Shown piece after piece: positions 34,128 through 42,438 of a stretch of DNA of 64,000 nt. This DNA comes from JBEVOS01 sp964563395 (GTDB lineage Bacteria; Pseudomonadota; Alphaproteobacteria; Caulobacterales; Aquidulcibacteraceae). The stretch is from assembly GCA_964563395.1 (NCBI GenBank), contig CAZLWK010000017.1, forward strand, positions 1 to 64,000, given 5' to 3'. The notes beneath the pieces were generated by a model. That model saw nothing but the letters and a program-made list of their open reading frames with translations, searched no databases and was not told where the DNA came from. Within the stretch, counting starts at the first letter, position 1. Every line of letters starts with the position of its first letter. The position numbers and the translations under genes are program-made.

Positions 34128-35473
34128 CAGGCGTGCGCCGCCGCTTGCGCGATCGGCAAGGCGCGCAAGGATTGCCGCGCGGCGTCGAGAATTTCGTCGA
34201 TCACCGCGCTCGTCATCGGGGTGGAGAGAATGAAGCCGCTGGGAAACACGCCGAGCACGCCGCGATTGAGCATGTGCGCATGCCACTGGCCCATCTTCGC
34301 CATCGCGCCGGTGGAGACAATCCCGTCCACGAAACTGCGATAATCGCGCACTGGCTTGTCGTGCAAGACGAGCGCGGCGAGCGAGCCCATGCCATGCGCG
34401 CGGCCGGGCATGCCGAGTTCGCGAAAAATGGAATCGAGACCGCCGCGCAAACGCGCGCCGAGCGCATCGAGATGGGCGAACGTCGCATCGTCCAGCAGCT
34501 TCATCGCCGCCAGCCCCGCCGCCATTGAGACGGGGTTCGCATTGAACGTGCCCGATTGCTCCACGCGCGGTTTGCCATGGGGGCGATGATTGAACACGTC
34601 CATGATGTCGGCGCGCCCGCCAAGCGCCCCGATCGGAAAGCCCCCGCCGATGATCTTGCCAAACGTGGACAAATCCGGCGTAAGGCCGAAAGCGCCTTGC
34701 GCCCCCCGCGGGCCGACGCGGAACGAGAACACCTCATCGACAATCAGCACGATGCCGCGCCGCGCGGTCTCTTCGCGCACCATGGCGAGATAATCGGCGC
34801 TGAGCGGCAGAAAGCCCATGCGCGAGACGAGCGGATCGAGCACGATCGCGGCGAGATTTTCGCCGTGGCGTTCGATCAAGGCGCGCGTGGCTTCAACGCG
34901 ATTCACAGGGAGGATGATCGTGTCGGCCACCGCCCCGTCGGTGAAGCCCTCGCTTTCGCGCACCGTGGCGGGGGCGTCCGCCTCGCCCCAGGCCTGCGGC
35001 GAGGGGCGATTAGAGACGTCGAGCGCGTCATAGGCGCCATGATAGCCGCCTTCGATCTTGGCGATCATGCGCCGGCCGGTGAAGGCGCGGGCGGCGCGCA
35101 CCGCGAACATCAGCGCCTCCGTGCCGGAATTGGCGAAGCGCACGCGCTCTACCGAAGGCACGCGCGCGATCAGCACTTCCGCAAGCTCGATTTCGCTCTC
35201 GGTCGGCAGACCCACGGAGACGACGCGCTCCATCTGCCGCGCGACCGCTTCGCCGATCGCCGGATGGCGATGGCCATGAATGTTGGCCGACATATTGTTG
35301 ATGCAATCGATATAAGAAGCGCCGTCGACGTCCCACACGCGATAGCCCTCGCCGCGCGCGGCGTAGAGCGGATAAGGTCCGAACGCGAGCGAGTGACGGG
35401 TATTGCCGCCTGGCATCGCGGCTTGCGCGCGCGCAAACAGGCGCGCCGATGTGCTTGCTGCGTCGGGATACAT
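34127..35473 (-). CDS. Class III aminotransferase (glutamate-1-semialdehyde aminomutase-like)
   Basis: A 448-residue PLP aminotransferase. The PLP lysine lies in STFGKIIGGGFPIGALGG, preceded by the DEVFSFRVGPRGAQGAFGLTPDLS block, and FANSGTEALMFAVRAARAFTGR binds the cofactor phosphate. It resembles HemL and beta-amino-acid (beta-phenylalanine-type) aminotransferases. HemL itself is unlikely, because the gene sits in a catabolic regulon with a Tat hydrolase. A 13-mer operator lies about 32 bases upstream. A role in deaminating the released amino acid is a reasonable inference. Confidence 0.9.
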   Translation of the reverse strand: MYPDAASTSARLFARAQAAMPGGNTRHSLAFGPYPLYAARGEGYRVWDVDGASYIDCINNMSANIHGHRHPAIGEAVARQMERVVSVGLPTESEIELAEVLIARVPSVERVRFANSGTEALMFAVRAARAFTGRRMIAKIEGGYHGAYDALDVSNRPSPQAWGEADAPATVRESEGFTDGAVADTIILPVNRVEATRALIERHGENLAAIVLDPLVSRMGFLPLSADYLAMVREETARRGIVLIVDEVFSFRVGPRGAQGAFGLTPDLSTFGKIIGGGFPIGALGGRADIMDVFNHRPHGKPRVEQSGTFNANPVSMAAGLAAMKLLDDATFAHLDALGARLRGGLDSIFRELGMPGRAHGMGSLAALVLHDKPVRDYRSFVDGIVSTGAMAKMGQWHAHMLNRGVLGVFPSGFILSTPMTSAVIDEILDAARQSLRALPIAQAAAHA

Positions 35474-35504
35474 GACGGCGCCTCGCTCGAAACCAGGCCA
35501 AAAA

Positions 35505-35517
35505 GTAATTTGATTAC
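35505..35517. promoter_or_regulatory. Candidate TetR-regulon operator, site 4
   Basis: GTAAT-TTG-ATTAC is a perfect inverted repeat; on the minus strand it reads GTAAT-CAA-ATTAC followed by TTTTTGG, nearly the same as site 1. It lies 32 bases upstream of the aminotransferase start, suited to controlling the aminotransferase-hydrolase pair. Confidence 0.58.
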
Positions 35518-35553
35518 GTTATTGCGGGCGCACGCGGCGCGCAAGGCGCCAAG

Positions 35554-36165
35554 CTACCGATAGGCCGCCTGCGCCAAAACCGTCAGCGCCCGCGAAAGGC
35601 GCGCCCAATCCTCCTCGCTCTCAAGGCTCAAGCCCGCGAACCGCCCGCCCGCCGCGCCCACGAGCGCAATCTGTTGAACGGCCGCGATCAGAAGCGCGTT
35701 GAGCGCGGGCGCATCCGCCGCCTCGGGGGGCGCCAGCCCAGCGCGCGCATTCGCCAGCCAGGCGGCCATCACCCGCCCGCGCGCCGCTGTGAACGCCGCC
35801 GGCGCGCCGCCCGGCCGCGTTTCAGCGGCGATCAGCTGACGCGCGAGCGGGTCCGCCCGCAGCGCCGCGAGCAGGCGCTCCAAAAGCGCCGCCACGAGCG
35901 CGCCATAGCCGGCGGGGCGCAGATCGGACGGCGGCGCGAGCGCGGCGGCGAGCTTGAGCGCGCTCGCCTCCCCGACCGCCGCGATGAGCCCGTCCAGGCC
36001 GCCGAAATAGCGATAAATCAATTGCTTGTCACAGCCCGCGCGCCGCGCGACGGCGTTCACGCCCAGGCTCTCGAAGCCCTCTTCCGCGATCAGAAGCTGT
36101 GCGGCGTCGAGGATGGCGGCTTGGGTGGCGTCGCGATCGCGCGCGCGGCTGGCGGTAGGGGGCAT
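35554..36165 (-). CDS. TetR/AcrR family transcriptional regulator
   Basis: A 203-residue TetR repressor with the HTH at about residues 12-56 (DATQAAILDAAQLLIAEEGFESLGVNAVARRAGCDKQLIYRYFGGLDGLIAAVGEA). It is divergent from the DUF4386-DUF2855 gene. The 104-base spacer holds three copies of GTCAC-N6-GTGAC, the pattern of a self-regulated TetR operator. It is unrelated in detail to the repressor at 32270. Confidence 0.9.
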   Translation of the reverse strand: MPPTASRARDRDATQAAILDAAQLLIAEEGFESLGVNAVARRAGCDKQLIYRYFGGLDGLIAAVGEASALKLAAALAPPSDLRPAGYGALVAALLERLLAALRADPLARQLIAAETRPGGAPAAFTAARGRVMAAWLANARAGLAPPEAADAPALNALLIAAVQQIALVGAAGGRFAGLSLESEEDWARLSRALTVLAQAAYR

Positions 36166-36176
36166 CCACGCATGAT

Positions 36177-36254
36177 GTCACTTTCCAGTGACTTTTTCCA
36201 GATCGCCCATTGCATATGTCACCGTATGGTGACTATAAGTCACCGATCAGTGAC
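36177..36254. promoter_or_regulatory. Three GTCAC-N6-GTGAC operators
   Basis: Perfect inverted repeats at 36177-36192, 36218-36233 and 36239-36254 share the arms GTCAC and GTGAC with 6-base centres that differ. Their centres are 41 and 21 bases apart, about four and two helical turns, so bound dimers would lie on one DNA face. They fill the divergent promoter between the TetR gene and the DUF4386-DUF2855 gene. Confidence 0.8.
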
Positions 36255-36269
36255 TTTTAGGAACGCGCC

Positions 36270-38159
36270 ATGACCGAAACCGACACCGCCCGCCCAGGCC
36301 TTGCGGCCGCCGCCATCGCCCTCGCGCTTGGATTCAACGCCCCGTACGCGGCGCTCGCCGTGACGTTCAATTATCCCGCCGTCTTGCGCCTGCCGGCGGG
36401 CGAGGCGCTCGACCTGTTCGCTGCGCGCGGCCTCTTTCTGGTGCTGACCTGGCACGCCTTCGCGCTCGCCGCGCTCGCGCTTGCGCCGCTGGCTGTGTTT
36501 CTGGCGCTGACGCCGCGCCGTGTGCGCGAGGCGCCGGCGCTGGCGATCGGGGCGGCCATCCTCGGCGCCTTGGCGGGCGTGACGCAGGCGATCGGGCTAT
36601 GGCGGTGGGTGTTCGTCACGCCCGCCCTGGCCGGAATTCATGCCGATCCCGGCGCGAGCGAGGCCGCCCGCGCGGGCGCGGAGGCGACATTCGATGTCCT
36701 CAACGCCTATGGCGGCGTGGCGATCGGCGAGCATCTCGGCCAATGGCTGACGGCGATGTTCGCGGCGAGCCTTGGCGCGCTGCAATGGCGGGAGGGCGCG
36801 AAGGTGAACGGCGCGCTCGGGCTCGCCAGCGCCGCCTTGATCGTTGTCGGCGCGCAGGAGGGCGTGGCGATGGCGCTCGACCGCGCCTCCGACGTCTTTT
36901 CCTATTTCACCATAGCGGGATTTCTGGCGCTCGCGGTCTGGCTGATCGGAACAGGTCTTGGCCTTTTCCGCGCCGGTCGGCCCACTGGAGACACGGCGCG
37001 AAAGGCTTTGCACGAGCCGGCGCGGCGCCCTCATAGTGTCGCATGTCGCAAGCGGCGGTCTTGGGAGCGGATGATGAGCCTGATTCAAATCGAAGTACGG
37101 CGCGACGCGCTCGCCCAAACGCGCATCCGCACGGCGCCCTTGCCCGCGCTGAATGATGGAGAAGTTCTGGCCCGCGTGGTGAAATTCGCGCTCACCGCCA
37201 ACAATGTCACCTACGGTTTCGCGGGCGATTCCGTTGGCTATTGGAATTTCTTTCCCACCGAAGCGCCCTACGGAATCATCCCGGTTTGGGGCTTTGCGGA
37301 AATCGTCGAGTCCCGCTGCGCGGGACTTGATAAGGGCGAGCGCTTTTGGGGCTTTCTGCCGATGGCGAGCCACGTGGTGCTTCGGCCCGGCGATATCAGC
37401 CGCGGCGCCTTCGTCGATGCGGCGGCGCACCGCGCCGCGCTGCCGGGCCTTTATAATCGCTACGCGCGAACGGGCGCGGACGATTCCGCGCTCGCATCCT
37501 TGGAGGATGAGCGCTGCGTCTATTTCCCGCTCTTCACCACATCCTACGTGCTTTACGATTATCTGTCGGACAATGCCTATTTCGGCGCGAAGCAGGTCGT
37601 GATCGGCAGCGCATCGTCGAAAACCGGATTTGGCCTCGCCTACGCGCTGCGCCGCCTCGCGCCGGGCGCGGTGCGGGTGATCGGCCTCACATCGGCGCGC
37701 AATCTCGCTTTCGTGCGCGGGCTCGACATCTATGACGACGTGCGCGCCTATGACGATCTGAAGGCGATCGAGAATGCGCCGACCGCCTTCATCGACATGG
37801 CCGGCGACGGCGCGGTGACAGCGGCGCTCGACGACCACCTTGGCGAGAACATCACGCTCTCCTGCGGCGTCGGCGTCACGCATTGGACCGCCGCGCGCGC
37901 GGCCGGTCCGTTCAAGGGCGCCGCGCCCCGCTTCTTTTTCGCCCCGGGTCAAATCGGCAAGCGCGAAGCGGAATGGGGCCCTGGCGAAATGCTGCGGCGC
38001 GCCAATGTGGAGAACATCCGCACCGCCGCCGCGATCAAGGACAAACTCGCCATCGATCATGTGAACGGCGCCGAAGCGGCGATGGCCGCCTATCGCGCAT
38101 TGGCGGAAGGCAAGGCCGCGCCCGAACGCGCCATGATGCTGTCGCTCTCGGACGGATAA
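36270..38159 (+). CDS. DUF4386-DUF2855 fusion protein
   Basis: One open frame of 629 residues. Residues 1-235 form a DUF4386-type membrane domain with about six helices (YPAVLRLPAGEALDLFAARGLFLVLTWHAFAL, YGGVAIGEHLGQWLTAMFAASLGALQWREG). Residues 269-629 form a DUF2855 domain (LTANNVTYGFAGDSVGYWNFFP, GIIPVWGFAEIVESRCAGLDKGERFWGFLPMASHVVL, VIGSASSKTGFGLAYALR), related to quinone oxidoreductase-like folds. The linker between them is arginine-rich and looks like translated intergenic DNA. A possible internal start is annotated. Whether the product is one protein or two is open. It is controlled by the triple operator. Confidence 0.8.
   Translation: MTETDTARPGLAAAAIALALGFNAPYAALAVTFNYPAVLRLPAGEALDLFAARGLFLVLTWHAFALAALALAPLAVFLALTPRRVREAPALAIGAAILGALAGVTQAIGLWRWVFVTPALAGIHADPGASEAARAGAEATFDVLNAYGGVAIGEHLGQWLTAMFAASLGALQWREGAKVNGALGLASAALIVVGAQEGVAMALDRASDVFSYFTIAGFLALAVWLIGTGLGLFRAGRPTGDTARKALHEPARRPHSVACRKRRSWERMMSLIQIEVRRDALAQTRIRTAPLPALNDGEVLARVVKFALTANNVTYGFAGDSVGYWNFFPTEAPYGIIPVWGFAEIVESRCAGLDKGERFWGFLPMASHVVLRPGDISRGAFVDAAAHRAALPGLYNRYARTGADDSALASLEDERCVYFPLFTTSYVLYDYLSDNAYFGAKQVVIGSASSKTGFGLAYALRRLAPGAVRVIGLTSARNLAFVRGLDIYDDVRAYDDLKAIENAPTAFIDMAGDGAVTAALDDHLGENITLSCGVGVTHWTAARAAGPFKGAAPRFFFAPGQIGKREAEWGPGEMLRRANVENIRTAAAIKDKLAIDHVNGAEAAMAAYRALAEGKAAPERAMMLSLSDG
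37062..37076 (+). promoter_or_regulatory. Possible internal ribosome-binding site and start of DUF2855 domain
   Basis: TTGGGAGCGG precedes two in-frame ATGs at 37071 and 37074. Starting at 37074 would give a 361-residue DUF2855 protein, the normal size of the family. This fits either independent translation or the remnant of an ancestral separate gene that lost the upstream stop codon. Confidence 0.5.
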
Positions 38160-38253
38160 CGCCGATTTTGGTTGACGCGGCGCGCGCGCATTTCCAAGAC
38201 CACCCCGCAATCAATAGGGAGCCGCCGCGGCGGCGCATCCGCGGGACGGTTGA

Positions 38254-39453
38254 ATGAGCGATGCCCTGACGAAAACCCGGCGTGGGCCGCGCTCCATTTT
38301 GCGCGATTTCATGCGCCAGGAGGCCGCCGGCGGAATTGTCCTGATGGCGAGCGCGGCGCTGGCGCTCATCATCGCCAATTCCCCCGCAGCGCAGCTCTAT
38401 TTCGACACCTTGCACCTTTATGTGGGCGGCTTGAGCATCGGCCATTGGGTCAATGACGGGCTGATGGCGATTTTCTTTCTGCTTGTCGGCCTCGAGATCA
38501 AGCGCGAGATGCTGGACGGCCAATTGTCGACATGGTCGCGCCGCGCGCTGCCTGGAATCGCCGCGATCGGCGGCATGGCGGCGCCCGCGCTCGTCTATCT
38601 CGCCATCACGCAATCGGCCCCGGAGCTCGCGCGCGGCTGGGCGATTCCGGCGGCGACGGACATCGCCTTCGCGCTCGGCGTGCTTTCGCTGTTGGGCCCG
38701 CGCGTGCCGGTCTCGCTGAAAATCTTCCTCACCGCGCTCGCCATTATCGACGATCTGGGCGCCGTGGTGATCATCGCGCTCTTCTACACGGACTCGCTTT
38801 CCATCGCGCACTTGGCGGCGGGCGGCGCGTGCGTCGGCGCGCTGCTTTTGCTCGGGCGCCTGCGTGTGAGCGCGCTTTGGCCCTATCTGGCGATCGGCGC
38901 AGCGCTCTGGTGGTTCACGCTGCAATCGGGCGTGCACGCCACCATCGCCGGCGTGCTGCTGGCGCTGACCATCCCGCTGCGCAAAAGTCCCTCCGCGCCG
39001 GACCATGCGGATTCGCCTCTGCACAAGCTGGAGCACGCGCTGTCGCCCTGGGTGGCGTTCGCGATCGTGCCGATCTTCGGCTTCGCCAATGCCGGCGTCT
39101 CGCTCACGGGCGTCACGCCGCAGACCCTGCTTGAGCCGCTGCCGCTCGGCGTGGCGCTCGGGCTTTTTGTGGGCAAGCAGATCGGCGTGTTCGCTTGCGC
39201 ATGGGCGACCATTCGCCTTGGCCTTGCCGATCTTCCCGCCAACGCCACGTGGCGTCAGCTCTATGGCGTTTCGCTGTTGTGCGGCATCGGCTTCACGATG
39301 AGCCTGTTCATCGGGCTCTTGGCGTTCACGGATCCGATGCTGCAGGACGAGACCAAGATCGGCGTGCTGGCCGGATCGCTTCTGTCGGCGCTCGCGGGCT
39401 GGGCGCTCCTGGCGGCCTCCAAGCGCGAAGCGAGCCCTGCGCCGTCGCGCTGA
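38254..39453 (+). CDS. nhaA: Na+/H+ antiporter NhaA
   Basis: A 399-residue NhaA antiporter with about 12 helices. The essential acidic residues are present: Asp136 in PAATDIAFALGVLSLLG and the Asp166-Asp167 pair in AIIDDLGAVVIIALFYT, equivalent to the ion-binding aspartates of the E. coli protein. The start LRDFMRQEAAGGIVLM is family-typical. A 14-bp GC palindrome (GCCGCCGCGGCGGC, 38221-38234) lies 20 bases before the ATG. It extrudes Na+ in exchange for H+ in the inner membrane, alongside the Mrp system at the left edge. Confidence 0.95.
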   Translation: MSDALTKTRRGPRSILRDFMRQEAAGGIVLMASAALALIIANSPAAQLYFDTLHLYVGGLSIGHWVNDGLMAIFFLLVGLEIKREMLDGQLSTWSRRALPGIAAIGGMAAPALVYLAITQSAPELARGWAIPAATDIAFALGVLSLLGPRVPVSLKIFLTALAIIDDLGAVVIIALFYTDSLSIAHLAAGGACVGALLLLGRLRVSALWPYLAIGAALWWFTLQSGVHATIAGVLLALTIPLRKSPSAPDHADSPLHKLEHALSPWVAFAIVPIFGFANAGVSLTGVTPQTLLEPLPLGVALGLFVGKQIGVFACAWATIRLGLADLPANATWRQLYGVSLLCGIGFTMSLFIGLLAFTDPMLQDETKIGVLAGSLLSALAGWALLAASKREASPAPSR

Positions 39454-39487
39454 ACCGACCGGGACGTCCGCGCGTAGCAGGAACGCC

Positions 39488-39643
39488 ATGGCGAAGATGA
39501 TCAAGAAGGCGGACCTTGAGTCCAAACCCTGCGCGCGGTGCGGGCGGCCGATGGCGTGGCGGCGCAAATGGCGCGCCGTGTGGGACGAGGTGCGCTATTG
39601 CTCGGACCGCTGCCGCGACGATGCACGCAAGGCGCGCGCATGA
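39488..39643 (+). CDS. DUF2256 domain-containing small zinc-ribbon-like protein
   Basis: A 51-residue basic protein with CARCGRPMAWRRKW and YCSDRC, four cysteines that probably bind zinc. The sequence and size match DUF2256. Its TGA overlaps the photolyase ATG (ATGA), and DUF2256 genes commonly sit next to FeS-type photolyase genes, so a joint role is likely though unknown. Confidence 0.88.
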   Translation: MAKMIKKADLESKPCARCGRPMAWRRKWRAVWDEVRYCSDRCRDDARKARA

Positions 39644-41208
39644 GCGCGCTTCGCCTCGTCTTAGGCGATCAGCTTTCGGCGGACATCGCCGCCCTCGCCG
39701 ACGCCGATCCCAAGCGCGACATCATCCTCATGGCCGAGGTGCAGGGCGAGGCGACCTATGTGCGCCATCACAAGCAGAAGATCGTTCTCGTGTTCGCCGC
39801 GATGCGCCATTTCGCTGCGGATTTGCGCGCCCGTGGTTTTCACGTGCGCTACGTGGCGATCGACGATCCGGAGAATACCGGCTCGCTGCTCGGCGAATCT
39901 GCCCGCGCGCTGAAGGCGACGAAGGCCGCGCGCCTCGTCGTGACCGAGCCTGGCGAATGGCGCCTCCATGCGGAGATGGAGACGTGGCGCGACACGCTGG
40001 GCGCGCCGGTGGAGATCCGGCCCGATACGCGCTTCTATCGCTCGATCGAGGATCACCGCGCCTGGTTCGCGGGCCGCGCCCATCCGCGCATGGAATTCTT
40101 TTATCGGGAGATGCGCCGCCAGCACAACGTGCTGATGGATTTGGGCGAGCCCGAAGGGGGACGCTGGAATTTCGACGCCGAGAATCGCAAGGCCCTGCCC
40201 AAAGGCGAAGCTGTTCCAGCGCCGCCGCGCTTCGCGCCGGACAAGATCACGAAGGAGGCGATGCGCCTCGCGGCGGAGCGCTTTCCCGATCATTTTGGAA
40301 CGCTCGACGATTTCGGCTGGGCGACAACGCGGGCCGACGCGCTCAAGGCGCTCGCCTGGTTTATCGAGAACGCGCTGCCGCGCTTTGGCGATTATCAGGA
40401 TGCGATGCGGCGCGGCGCGCCGTTTCTCTATCATTCGGCGCTCTCGCCCTATCTCAATCTTGGCCTTCTATCGCCGCGCGAAATGGTGGACGCGGCGGTG
40501 CGCGCCTATGCGCGGGGCGCTGCGCCCTTGAACGCGGTGGAGGGCTTCGTGCGCCAAATCCTCGGCTGGCGCGAATATGTGCGCGGCCTCTATTGGGCGC
40601 GCATGCCCGATTATGCGGCGTCCAACGCGCTTGAGGCGCGCGCCCCCTTGCCCGCCTTCTATTGGACCGGCGACACCGCGATGGAATGCATGGCCGACGT
40701 CGTGCGCGTAACGCGCGACCACGCCTATGCGCATCATATTCAGCGCCTGATGGTGGCCGGCAATCTGGCGATGCTGTGGGGCGTTGCGCCGCACGAAATC
40801 GAGGAATGGTTCCTGATCGTCTATGCCGACGCCTATGATTGGGTGGAGCTGCCGAACACGCACGGCATGGCCACCTACGCCGATGGCGGCGTGATGGCCT
40901 CCAAGCCTTATGCGGCGAGCGGCGCCTATATCAACCGCATGTCCGATTATTGCGGCGCATGCGCCTTCGATCCCAAGCAGCGCATGGGCGCACGGGCCTG
41001 CCCCTTCACCACGCTCTATTGGGATTTCCTGATGCGCCACGAGACGCGCTTCAAATCCAATCCGCGCATGGCGATGCCGCTGAAGAATCTTTCGCGCCTT
41101 GACAAAAAGGAACGCACGGCGATCGCGCGCGACGCCGGCGCGATCCGTTCGGGCGAACGAGCGCTCACGCGCGCGGCGGCCCAGACCGACCTTTTCGCGC
41201 CTGAGTGA
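39640..41208 (+). CDS. phrB: FeS-containing (6-4) photolyase, PhrB type
   Basis: A 522-residue cryptochrome/photolyase-family flavoprotein that repairs UV photoproducts. The four cysteines that ligate the 4Fe-4S cluster in the Agrobacterium PhrB protein (350, 438, 441, 454) are found here at the same positions: Cys350 in MECMADV and Cys438/441/454 in DYCGACAFDPKQRMGARACPF. FAD-domain features include EGFVRQILGWREYVRG and the WVELPNTHGMATYADGG block. The gene is coupled to DUF2256. Repair specificity is inferred from the family. Confidence 0.93.
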   Translation: MSALRLVLGDQLSADIAALADADPKRDIILMAEVQGEATYVRHHKQKIVLVFAAMRHFAADLRARGFHVRYVAIDDPENTGSLLGESARALKATKAARLVVTEPGEWRLHAEMETWRDTLGAPVEIRPDTRFYRSIEDHRAWFAGRAHPRMEFFYREMRRQHNVLMDLGEPEGGRWNFDAENRKALPKGEAVPAPPRFAPDKITKEAMRLAAERFPDHFGTLDDFGWATTRADALKALAWFIENALPRFGDYQDAMRRGAPFLYHSALSPYLNLGLLSPREMVDAAVRAYARGAAPLNAVEGFVRQILGWREYVRGLYWARMPDYAASNALEARAPLPAFYWTGDTAMECMADVVRVTRDHAYAHHIQRLMVAGNLAMLWGVAPHEIEEWFLIVYADAYDWVELPNTHGMATYADGGVMASKPYAASGAYINRMSDYCGACAFDPKQRMGARACPFTTLYWDFLMRHETRFKSNPRMAMPLKNLSRLDKKERTAIARDAGAIRSGERALTRAAAQTDLFAPE

Positions 41209-42438
41209 TCAATGCGCGATCTCTCGCAATTGCGTCTGCAGATAAGCGCGGAGCGCCAGGTTTTCGCTAAGCGCGATCGCCCGTTCATAGGCCACGCCCG
41301 CGCCTACGCGATCGTCGAGGCGGCGCAGCACGAAGGCGCGCGTGGCCCAATAAGGTTGATGTCTGGCTACGGTTTGAGGCTCGATCGCATCGAGCACCGC
41401 GAGCGCGGCGTCCGCCTCGCCCGCCTCGGCGAGCGCGGCGGCGCGGCCGATTGCAGCGCCGATAGTCGGCGCGAGCGCGCACAGCGCCTCATAGAGCACG
41501 GCGATCGCGCGCCAATTGACGCCGCCGAAACGCGCGCGCGCGCCGTGTGCGCTTTGAATGGCCGCCTCCAATTGAAAACGACCAATGCGCTGCATCGCGG
41601 CCGCGCGCACGAGCAATGACTCCGCCTCCTCCATCATGGCGCTGTTCCAGAGCGCGCAATTCTGCCGCGAGAGCGGGATGAAGGCGCCATCCGCGTCGCG
41701 CCGCGCGGGCGCGCGCGCCTCGCAATGCAGCATCAGCGCCAAAAGGCCGAGCGCCTCGGGTTCCTCCGGCAGTAGCGAGACGACGAGACGCGCGAGAAAA
41801 ATCGCTTCCGCGCCCATGCCCCGCAAGGCGGCGTCCTCGCTGTCATAGGCCTCCCAGCCAAGGCCATAAGCCGCATAGATGGCGGCGAGCACCGCATCGA
41901 GCCGCGCGGGCAGATCACTCGCATCCGGGGCGGCGAACGGCACGCCGGCGGCGCGGATTTTCGCCTTGGCGCGCACCAGTCTTTGGCCCATCGCGGCGGG
42001 CGCGGTCAGATAGGCGGCGGCGATGCGCGCGGCGTCGAGACCGAGCACGGTCTGCAGCATGAGAGGCGTGCGCACGCCTTCATCGATCGCGGGATGCGCG
42101 CAGATGAACAGCAGCTTCAAGCGCTCATCGGGAAACATCGTCTCCTCCACCGCGCGCAGCTCCGCTTCCATGAGTTCGAGCGCCGCCTCGGCGCGGGCGG
42201 CCACGGCCGCGTGACGGGCGCGATGGCCGGCATTGCGCCGTGCGGCGGTCAACAGCCAGGCTTCGGGATTGGCGGGCGTTCCGCTGACCGGCCACACGCG
42301 CAACGCCGCGGCCAAGGCTTCGCTCAGCGCGTCCTCGGCGGCGGGAATGTCCCGCGTGCGGGCGGCGATGAACGCGATGAGCCGGCCATAGGAATCGCGC
42401 GCCGCGCGTTCGACCGCGCGGCGCGCCTCCTCGCTCAT
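41209..42438 (-). CDS. ECF-type RNA polymerase sigma factor with C-terminal helical domain
   Basis: A 409-residue sigma-70-like protein. The N-terminal part carries region 2 (YGRLIAFIAARTRDIPAAEDALSEALAAALRVWPVSGTPANPEAWLLTAARR) and region 4 (RTPLMLQTVLGLDAARIAAAYLTAPAAMGQRLVRAKAKI). A long C-terminal alpha-helical repeat region (about 200-405), typical of the DGPF-linked ECF group, replaces a simple end. The start overlaps the stop of the DGPF/YciI gene (ATGA), and such pairs are a known module. It is oriented away from its regulator target, which is not identified. Confidence 0.88.
   Translation of the reverse strand: MSEEARRAVERAARDSYGRLIAFIAARTRDIPAAEDALSEALAAALRVWPVSGTPANPEAWLLTAARRNAGHRARHAAVAARAEAALELMEAELRAVEETMFPDERLKLLFICAHPAIDEGVRTPLMLQTVLGLDAARIAAAYLTAPAAMGQRLVRAKAKIRAAGVPFAAPDASDLPARLDAVLAAIYAAYGLGWEAYDSEDAALRGMGAEAIFLARLVVSLLPEEPEALGLLALMLHCEARAPARRDADGAFIPLSRQNCALWNSAMMEEAESLLVRAAAMQRIGRFQLEAAIQSAHGARARFGGVNWRAIAVLYEALCALAPTIGAAIGRAAALAEAGEADAALAVLDAIEPQTVARHQPYWATRAFVLRRLDDRVGAGVAYERAIALSENLALRAYLQTQLREIAH

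Noticed and set aside
34127..35473. HemL (glutamate-1-semialdehyde aminomutase) for haem synthesis
   Set aside because: Alphaproteobacteria usually make aminolevulinate by HemA condensation of glycine and succinyl-CoA, and the gene lies in a catabolic regulon.
36597..38210. Long minus-strand frame opposite the DUF4386-DUF2855 gene
   Set aside because: It is rich in Arg, His, Gly and Ala with no recognisable domain, and exists because GC-rich codons on the plus strand leave the opposite frame free of stops.
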